Assembly: GCA_043424615.1 (NCBI GenBank)
Contig: JBHWOX010000006.1
Coordinates: 1-38,338 of the forward strand
Source of the DNA: JAUNQW01 sp043424615
GTDB taxonomy: Bacteria > Bacillota > Bacilli > Lactobacillales > Carnobacteriaceae_A
Reading direction: 5' to 3'
Length of the DNA stretch: 38,338 nt
Part shown: piece by piece, positions 25,018 to 32,400 of the stretch
How the letters are laid out: each line of letters opens with the position of its first letter
Numbering within the stretch: position 1 is the stretch's first letter
Notes under the pieces: generated by a model
Database searches by the model: none
What the model was told of the DNA's origin: nothing
The model's input: only the letters and a program-made list of their open reading frames with translations
Translations under genes and position numbers: made by a program

Positions 25018-26616
25018 TTAGTCTTCCTCCTCTGTAGTTGGTCGTGTCCATTCTCCACTTTGGAATATTAAGCCTTGAAAATCATAAAAAATCGAGCTGG
25101 AAAAGTTTTCTGGGTTTTCCACTGCCGGACCGAAGGCATAGGTTCGGTGGATCGTCAGCAAGGGTAAAATCACATGATCTTCAATCAAAAGTTCTTTAGC
25201 TTGCTGCTTTTCTGCTGATGGGCTTTGGATGATTTGATCAAAAGCGGGATTGTTATATGCTAAAAAATTCGATGGACTCTCTGATTGGAAAGCACTTAAA
25301 AATTGAGATTGAATAGAGTCATTTTCAGTGGAACGGGATAAAATAGCCAAGCTAAAGTTTTGATCCAACAAGCGCTCTTTTAAATCATGGGCTTGTAGGG
25401 GTCTAATATTGATACTTAAGCCATCAAATTGCTGGTGCAATTGCTCTTGGATGGATTCCGCTATGCGCTTAGAATTCTCATGTAAGTCGATGACAATTTC
25501 TAATTCCATGGCTTGCATGTCCTGCTCTTCTAAATAAGTCTGGAGGATTTGATTTAATTCCTCTCTTGAAAAACTTTGGCCAGCGCTTTCAACGGCTTGA
25601 TTTTCCACAGGCAAGGCTTGCGAAATAAGAGCCGGCTGAATGGCTGAAAATATAGCTTGTCTCAAACGGTCATCGGCCAAGGGGGTCTCTAGGTCCAATA
25701 CTTGGCTGTATTGATTAGCCAGTAAATAATAGGATTTAGAAATTTCTCCCTCATTTGATGCCTCGTGGTCTGCTATATCTACGAGTTGGTTTTTTAAATT
25801 TGCCATAGCCAGGTCGTTCTGATTAAAACTGTATCCTACCAAATGGGCAGTGGGGTAAGCCTCTTCATTCCAATATTCATAATTTTTTTTAAGATGCCAA
25901 ACTTCCCACCCCTCTTGCCAATTACTGATGCTATAGGGCCCATTACTTAAGACATCAGAACTCTTTTCCCCATAGCTCTCTATTTCTTCGATATGGTGGC
26001 TAGGCAGAGGAAAGAGTGATGGCAGTGAAAACAACTCCTCTATTTGGTCTAGGGATAAGTCATCTGCCAATGTGACTTTTAAGACCTTATCATCAACGGC
26101 CTCAACAGCTAATTCACTGGCTGGGAGCTCCCCGTTTTGAATTTCACGCGCATTTTTAATCTTACCATTCAGGATATGACCAAAAAAGTTCTGCTGGCTT
26201 GGATCCACTAACTGTTGCCAGGATAAGACAAAGTCTTCCGCACGAACCGCTTTTTGATCTGCCCACACGGCTTGATCACTAATTTTAAATAGATAGGTCT
26301 GTTGGTCTTTTTTTACGCTGTCTAGGACCCCTTTTTTTATGCTTCCGTCTGCTTGTTTTCGATAGAGCCCTTCCCCTATCAGCTGCAGGTTATGGAAGTC
26401 CTGTTCACTCATCGCTCGGTTCGGATTTAAAGTGGTCATGCTTTGTGAATAAGAAACGCCCAGGTAATCACGGATTTCACTTCCCATTTCCTCTTGACTT
26501 TCTTCTATTTGTTTCAGGTGTTCTTCGGGGTTATTAGGATCTATAAAGCTTATTTGCTGGCAGGCGGATAAGAAGCTAACCAGCACGACCGTTAAGCCAA
26601 TTTTTAAAAATTTCAA
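25018..26616 (-). CDS. Orphan family-5 (OppA-like) solute-binding lipoprotein
   Basis: A 532-residue exported lipoprotein: KFLKIGLTVVLVSFLSAC is the signal with lipobox LSAC. The mature part follows the extracellular solute-binding family 5 fold of oligopeptide-binding proteins: NLQLIGEGLYRK, RAEDFVLSWQQLVDP, SNGPYSISNWQEGWEVWHLKKNYEYWN, RLRQAIFSAI and the closing acidic tail. The start is TTG at 26616, with a weak CAGG eight bases upstream. No permease or ATPase gene accompanies it, and its stop touches the start of the nonulosonate activation gene (TAAATG). Its codons for the acidic tail provide that gene's ribosome-binding site. Such tight coupling to glycan genes suggests a role at the cell surface in the same pathway, or simple use as a pheromone/peptide receptor. 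Neither is proven. Confidence 0.85.
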   Translation of the reverse strand: MKFLKIGLTVVLVSFLSACQQISFIDPNNPEEHLKQIEESQEEMGSEIRDYLGVSYSQSMTTLNPNRAMSEQDFHNLQLIGEGLYRKQADGSIKKGVLDSVKKDQQTYLFKISDQAVWADQKAVRAEDFVLSWQQLVDPSQQNFFGHILNGKIKNAREIQNGELPASELAVEAVDDKVLKVTLADDLSLDQIEELFSLPSLFPLPSHHIEEIESYGEKSSDVLSNGPYSISNWQEGWEVWHLKKNYEYWNEEAYPTAHLVGYSFNQNDLAMANLKNQLVDIADHEASNEGEISKSYYLLANQYSQVLDLETPLADDRLRQAIFSAIQPALISQALPVENQAVESAGQSFSREELNQILQTYLEEQDMQAMELEIVIDLHENSKRIAESIQEQLHQQFDGLSINIRPLQAHDLKERLLDQNFSLAILSRSTENDSIQSQFLSAFQSESPSNFLAYNNPAFDQIIQSPSAEKQQAKELLIEDHVILPLLTIHRTYAFGPAVENPENFSSSIFYDFQGLIFQSGEWTRPTTEEED

Positions 26617-26656
26617 AACTATACCTGCTCTCTGCTAGTAAAATTATGTCTGTTAA

Positions 26657-26678
26657 GAAAAAAGCCCGCCTAAACGGG
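26657..26678 (-). terminator. Terminator after the initiating transferase gene
   Basis: A short GC stem (CCCG with CGGG, 6-base loop) is followed on the minus strand by a CTTTTTT tract, between the transferase stop and the lipoprotein start. It would separate the two into partly independent transcripts. Confidence 0.7.
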
Positions 26679-26683
26679 TAAAA

Positions 26684-28063
26684 TTAGCAATAAAAATCAA
26701 CATCTGAAGGAATGTCCATGTTATCGTAATCTTCCGCAGCTAGACCTTTGGATGACACTTTATCAAATAAAATTTTAACGGTTTGGAATAAAATTTGAAA
26801 GTCCAAGCCAATGGAATAGTTTTTGATATAGAGAAGATCAAAGCGGAGTTTGTGAGTAAAATTGGTCGAATATTTACCATAGACTTGGGCATAGCCCGTA
26901 ATGCCAGCTCGCACATGATGTCTCAGATGGTAGAATTCATTCTTTTTATTGAACTCATCGACAAAAAATGGTCGTTCAGGACGAGGACCTACCAAAGACA
27001 TATCCCCTTTGAAGACATTAAAAAGTTGAGGCAATTCATCAATGCGGGTGGAACGAATAAACTTGCCTACTCGTGTCACGCGAGGATCATCTTCAGAAGC
27101 TAAAACTGGTCCTGATAATTTCTCAGCATCTTCTTTCATGGAGCGGAACTTAATGACGTCAAACTCTTTCCCTCCTAAAGTAATACGAGTCTGGCGATAA
27201 AAAATGGGTCCCTTAGAATCTAATCGAATAGCTAAAGCTGTTAATAGGATGATAGGTAAAGTAAGAATCAACAAGATAAGGGAAACCACAATATCTATCA
27301 GCCGTTTGATTAGCTGGTTTTCAGGTGATATTTCAAACCGTGAGACAGCAATCATGCTTTCATCATCGATATTCATCACTTTATTATTCATATAAATGAT
27401 ATTTTTAAAATCTGAAGATAAGAAAAGTCGTTTATCATAAAAGGTGATCTGCTGCATGATTTGGTCTTTGATTTTTGGATCAATATCCTCTAATAAATAA
27501 ATAACTTCCGCTTCATCCAGATGGCTCATCACATTTTCAAGATGGTTATCAACAACTAAGGAAGAAACTTGGTATTGGCGATTATCTGATTGCAGGAAAT
27601 TAAACAGAGCCTCCCGGCACTCGTCTTCAGAGCCAACAATCATCACCCGGCTGGTCCCGCTTTGCCGCCAATAAATATTTAAAACGAGTAGGCGCCACAA
27701 AATCAAAAGGAAGCTTGAAATTCCAAAGGACATCAAAACGACCGTCCGTGGAAATGCAAACCAACGTCCTAAAAAAGTTAAGGCCATGATAATTACCGTC
27801 ATCAATAGCTGGGTCAAAATAGTCGTTGTGATCATATCAATCGAGCGTTTGTCGTATAAAACATACATCCCAAACAAAATATTGATCAAAACAAAAACGA
27901 CCATGATATATGGCATGACACTTAAATAGTCATTCCAATTTTCATAATTAACAATGCTATAGCGAATATTAAAGGATAAGACAAAGGATAGGTGAAAAAT
28001 AATCATATCCATGATGCCTATCACAATTTTTATCGTGCGGGTAAACCCACTGGATTGAGGCAT
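26684..28063 (-). CDS. Polyprenyl glycosylphosphotransferase starting the polysaccharide repeat unit
   Basis: A 459-residue membrane protein. Four or five N-terminal membrane spans (to about residue 130) precede a Rossmann-like middle domain. A further hydrophobic segment (about 255-280, LIKRLIDIVVSLILLILTLPI) then leads into the catalytic bacterial sugar transferase domain. That domain contains KGPIFYRQTRITLGGKEFDVIKFRSM, STRIDELPQLFNVFKGDMSLVGPRPERPFFVDEF and GITGYAQVYGKY. This is the WbaP/CpsE-type phosphoglycosyltransferase that links the first sugar-1-phosphate to undecaprenyl phosphate. It heads the leftward locus behind an extended -10 promoter, with AGGAGG before the ATG. The first sugar is unknown. 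A hairpin after the gene partly separates it from the rest. Confidence 0.93.
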   Translation of the reverse strand: MPQSSGFTRTIKIVIGIMDMIIFHLSFVLSFNIRYSIVNYENWNDYLSVMPYIMVVFVLINILFGMYVLYDKRSIDMITTTILTQLLMTVIIMALTFLGRWFAFPRTVVLMSFGISSFLLILWRLLVLNIYWRQSGTSRVMIVGSEDECREALFNFLQSDNRQYQVSSLVVDNHLENVMSHLDEAEVIYLLEDIDPKIKDQIMQQITFYDKRLFLSSDFKNIIYMNNKVMNIDDESMIAVSRFEISPENQLIKRLIDIVVSLILLILTLPIILLTALAIRLDSKGPIFYRQTRITLGGKEFDVIKFRSMKEDAEKLSGPVLASEDDPRVTRVGKFIRSTRIDELPQLFNVFKGDMSLVGPRPERPFFVDEFNKKNEFYHLRHHVRAGITGYAQVYGKYSTNFTHKLRFDLLYIKNYSIGLDFQILFQTVKILFDKVSSKGLAAEDYDNMDIPSDVDFYC

Positions 28064-28110
28064 GAAACTTCCTCCTAAAAAATCATTAAAAGAATTGAAT
28101 AATCGGCACT

Positions 28111-28119
28111 ATTATAGCA
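28111..28119 (-). promoter_or_regulatory. Promoter of the polysaccharide locus
   Basis: The minus strand reads TGCTATAAT, a perfect -10 with TGn extension, about 50 bases upstream of the initiating transferase. It is divergent from the galE promoter in a 169-base spacer. Confidence 0.6.
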
Positions 28120-28188
28120 TACTCCCTAAGGTAATAATTTAATTTTAAATAAACTTAATTATTTTTAGCCAAACTAAGACTAAGACTG

Positions 28189-28197
28189 TGATACACT
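28189..28197 (+). promoter_or_regulatory. Promoter of galE
   Basis: TGATACACT gives a TGn-extended -10 about 36 bases before the galE start. No strong -35 is seen. Confidence 0.4.
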
Positions 28198-28232
28198 ATC
28201 TTAAAAAGAGTCCTTAATGAAAGGAGATTCTC

Positions 28233-29249
28233 ATGTCCATTTTAGTGACTGGCGGAGCCGGTTTTATCGGAAGCCATACCGTTGTTGAATTATTAAATCA
28301 AGATTATGATTTAGTGGTTGTTTATGATTTCTCTAACTCACATCCGGTTGTTTTAGATCGGATTAAAGAGATCACCCAAAAAAACTTTAATTTTTATGAA
28401 TTTAACCTTTTACACCAAGAAAAATTGCATGCTGTTTTTGAAAAACATGACATTAATGCGGTGATTCACTTCGCTGCTTTTAAAGCGGTTGGTGAGTCGG
28501 TTGAATTACCTATCGAATATTACCATAACAATCTCACTAATACCCTGAATGTTTTGCAAGTGATGAAAGCATTCAATGTTAAAAACTTTATTTTCTCCTC
28601 CTCTGCTACCGTTTATGGAGAAGAAAATCCAGTGCCATTTGATGAGACTATGCCGGTGCAAGCCGCCTCTAACCCTTATGGTCAAACCAAGTTGATGATT
28701 GAACGCATCTTACAGGATGTTTATGTCGCTGATGACCAATGGAGCATTACCCTCCTGCGGTATTTCAATCCCATTGGTGCTCATCCTAGTGGCTTAATTG
28801 GTGAAGATCCTTCAGGCATTCCTAATAATTTAGTGCCCTATATTACACAAGTGGCTGCCGGAACTCTTGACCAACTATCCGTCTATGGAGACGATTATGA
28901 CACACCAGATGGTTCAGGTGTTCGAGACTATATCCATGTGGTGGACTTAGCCCAAGGCCATCTAAAAGCTCTGATCAAACAAGATGTCCCTGGCGTTCAT
29001 ATTTATAATCTCGGAACGGGTCAAGGCTATAGTGTCTTAGAGTTAGTTCATACTTTCGAAGAAGTCAATGGTGTCGACATCCCTTATCAAATTACTGACC
29101 GTCGCCCTGGAGATATTGCCGTTTCTTATGCCAATCCTAGTAAAGCCAAAGAGGAATTAAATTGGCAAACCCAGTATCAGCTTGAAGACATGCTAAGAGA
29201 TTCTTGGAATTGGCAAAAGAACAATCCTAGAGGCTATGAATCAGTTTAA
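28233..29249 (+). CDS. galE: UDP-glucose 4-epimerase
   Basis: A 338-residue short-chain dehydrogenase-like enzyme of normal GalE length. The NAD-binding TGGAGFIGSHT is at the N-terminus, SSSATVYGE supplies the catalytic serine/threonine area, and NPYGQTK the Tyr-x-x-x-Lys pair. LLRYFNPIGAHPSG, GVRDYIHVVDLAQGHLKAL and YNLGTGQGYSVLELV are classic GalE blocks. It interconverts UDP-glucose and UDP-galactose (possibly also the N-acetyl forms), supplying galactose donors to the divergent polysaccharide locus. AAAGGAG precedes the ATG at good spacing. It is a single-gene unit with its own terminator. Confidence 0.95.
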   Translation: MSILVTGGAGFIGSHTVVELLNQDYDLVVVYDFSNSHPVVLDRIKEITQKNFNFYEFNLLHQEKLHAVFEKHDINAVIHFAAFKAVGESVELPIEYYHNNLTNTLNVLQVMKAFNVKNFIFSSSATVYGEENPVPFDETMPVQAASNPYGQTKLMIERILQDVYVADDQWSITLLRYFNPIGAHPSGLIGEDPSGIPNNLVPYITQVAAGTLDQLSVYGDDYDTPDGSGVRDYIHVVDLAQGHLKALIKQDVPGVHIYNLGTGQGYSVLELVHTFEEVNGVDIPYQITDRRPGDIAVSYANPSKAKEELNWQTQYQLEDMLRDSWNWQKNNPRGYESV

Positions 29250-29300
29250 TTCAATAGCTTTAGGACACCTTCCAAGGCTAAATATTTTCAATCCACAATC

Positions 29301-29340
29301 AAACTACCAGCTATGATCATTTATAGCTGGTAGTTTTTTT
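29301..29340 (+). terminator. Terminator of galE
   Basis: A perfect stem of at least 12 bp (ACTACCAGCTAT with ATAGCTGGTAGT, 8-base loop) is followed by a run of T on the plus strand. Confidence 0.9.
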
Positions 29341-29390
29341 ATCTCTTTATTCTGTATCTTAGGGGTATCTTCTTTTAGACCATGCGGCTT

Positions 29391-29435
29391 AAAAAAAACC
29401 TGAGGAAAATCACCTTATCTAGTGCTTTCCTCAGG
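29391..29435 (-). terminator. Terminator of the wall-anchored nuclease gene
   Basis: A perfect 10-bp stem (CCTGAGGAAA with TTTCCTCAGG, 17-base loop) ends in eight T on the minus strand. Confidence 0.88.
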
Positions 29436-29471
29436 AATGTCTGACTCACTTGTCATCAATTTTTGAAACTT

Positions 29472-32400
29472 TTATTTTCTTTTCATTTGAACGAAACCTA
29501 AACCACTTAAGATTGCTGATAGACCTAGAGCTGCAAGACCGGCTGCGGATCCTGTTTGAGGTAAGGATTCACTTGATGAAGCTTGACCTGAATCCGTTTG
29601 ATCAGCTAGCTGTTCTCCTTTAACGTCAGCGATTGGCTTGCTATTAGCTTGGTTTTCTAGACCTGGTTTGCCTGCTAAAGCAGGGTCTTGATTAGACTCT
29701 TTATCCGCTTGGTCTCCTAAAGCTGGTTTGCCAGCTGAGGCAGGATCTTGATTAGATTCTTTATCCGTTTGATCTTCTTGATCTGGCTTAGCTGTTGAGG
29801 CAGGATCTTGATTAGAATCTTTATCTGTTTGATCTTCTTGATCTGATTTGTCTGGGGTAACAGGATTTTGACCGGATTCATCTTTAGAAGATGGGGTATC
29901 CGTTTTGCTTCCTTGATCTGCTTGTTCTTCCGTTGGATCATTCGGATCAGGCTGTGGCGTCGGTTCCTCTTCTTTAGATGGTGGCGTTTGTTCTCCTTGG
30001 CCCGGTTGCTCTACCGTTGGATCATTCGGATCAGGTTGTGGCGTCGGTTCTTCTTCTTTAGAAGGAGGCGTTTGTTCTCCTTGACCTGCTTGTTCTTCCG
30101 TCGGTTTATTTGGATCAGGTTGTGGTGTCGGTTCTTCTTCTTTAGATGGTGGCGTTTGATCTCCCTGACCTGGAGTTTCTGCTAGACCAAAATCTATTTG
30201 TAGAATAATAGGATCATGGTCACTGGCACGACCGGACATATCGGTAAAGTCAGCATTAATTTTTAACATTTCAATATCCGTTTGGTCTGCTAGATGGTCA
30301 GAGACAAATGCATGGTCAAGGGTTTGGGAATTTCCATTATATACATATGAATAACGGTGGCTAGGATCTACCTGGTTAACCATATTAGTCATTCCAGCTC
30401 CATCTAAAATTTGAAGAGGTTTTGACCATTGGAAATCGTTAAAGTCTCCCACCGCAACAATATTCGCTTGAGGTTTTTTCTCTTGAACAGCTTTAACAAA
30501 GTTAGCGACTGCTTGAGCTTGTTTTTCACGTTGAACTTGGCTAGATAAAACAGGGGGTTGAACCTGACCATAAATGCCATTGTCCCCGCCCTTAGAGTTC
30601 CAGTGGTTGACGATGACAATCACATCATCTTGAGTCTCATTAAAAGTAAACTCAGCAGCTAAAGGTTTACGTGATCGATTAAATGCTTCATTTTTAGGAT
30701 CAATACGACCGGGGTTTAAGCTAAGATTTTCACCATCGAACTGGACGGCATCCCATGCGCCACCTTGAGGAGCCTCAATTGGAGTCACACGGTCTGGGTT
30801 ATAGAGGAATCCAACCCGGATGTTAGCATGAGGCGCCCCACCATCGACATTGTATTCAGGATCAATATTGAGATAGCGGTACTTAACCCCTGTTAATTTT
30901 TCAATATCATTAATCAGACGTTGGTAAGATTGATCAGCAGCCGAACTTCCGCTTTGTCCTTGACCATCATTGTCTTGAACTTCAGTTAAACCAACGATGT
31001 CAGGAGTATTCATAACTACACCAATGGCGTTAGCTAGGCGTTGAGCTTTTACTTCGGGTGTTTCTTTGCTGGCCGTGTTAGCTGAATAATTTTCTAAGTT
31101 ATAAACCGCAACGGTTAGCTTATCTTTTGCTTGCACCATGTTTGTTTTACTTTGCGGTTGGGTACTTCCTCTTTGATAGCGTTTTTTCATGTCAGCGAGC
31201 TCGTTATAAATTTTATAATGACCGAAGTCATACATCACGACCCCGGTGATAGGATCATCAGCTGACGCATGGAAAAAATCACCAGTAATGACATCAAAAT
31301 TACGGCCATTTTCACCATTATTGTCACGATTAGGGAAGGGTTTGAAGGCAATTTTTTCAGTGTTAACGTCATCTGCTTTCAGCAAGACGCCTCCAGCCTG
31401 AGTTTCAGGTGTTTGGCTAGCTTTCACTGCCCATAAGTCCCCATGTTCTTGCGGTGCGACTGTACGTATACCTTCCGTAATAGCGACCCGCATGCCTTCT
31501 AATGATTCCCAATAGTCTAGAGCATACTGATCACGGTCAAAGCTAGCGAATCCACCATGATACGTTCCCTCGGATGAAACTTTAGCGGGGACACTTTCAA
31601 TGACAATTGCGGTAGGTAAAGGATTTTCTTTTGATATGACTTTAACACTTCCGCCCTTATCTTCTCTGGCGTTAATTTGAGTGACAGGTAGGTCCTGTTC
31701 TTTCATATCAGACCAAAAGCCGTCGATCCAATATTCGTCTACTGTTCCGCTCACTTCAATGAGGTCACCTTTGGCTAATGAAGGGTGGTTTGATTTTGTA
31801 CCGATATAGACAACAATGGCTTCGGAAGTGTTTGGATTTTGATCGACTTGGTCATCTGGATTTTGCATGTGGACATAGACCGAACTTCCAATCGTATATT
31901 GAGCAGTAACAATTCCTCTAATGTTTTCAACTCTTTGATTGATGAGTGGTGATTGGTGGCTAGCTCCCTGAATATGGTGGATATTCAAGCCTTGAGCTTG
32001 GTCATAAACTTGATAATTAAAGACTTGAACCGGGCTATCTTTTAAATCGGGGTGGCTAGCTATCGCTTGAATTAGGACATCCCCCGTCTCGCTTAAAACG
32101 ATAGGAGCTTGGTAGAGTTGACTTTGGCTAGTGGGTTGGCTGCCATCCAAAGTATAATAAATCTTAGCTCCCGGAGTCAGTGTTTCTAATTCAATGACCG
32201 TTGACGTAGGAACGAGTCCAGATGGAACATTAGCAAATGGGGCTTGTGTGACTGAAGCGTCTTGAACAATATCAAACTTCCCTCTTGGAAGAATTTGATA
32301 ATCAGCATTAAATTGTTGAATAATTCCGCTTATGCGGTCGTAGGTCTGACCTACTTGTAAACTTAACTCGTTGCGTTCATCACGGATTAAGAAGTCTTGG

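Noticed and set aside
29868..30185. Plus-strand reading frame of 105 codons rich in Arg, Phe and Trp
   Set aside because: It is the antisense shadow of the proline-rich repeats of the nuclease and has no ribosome-binding site.
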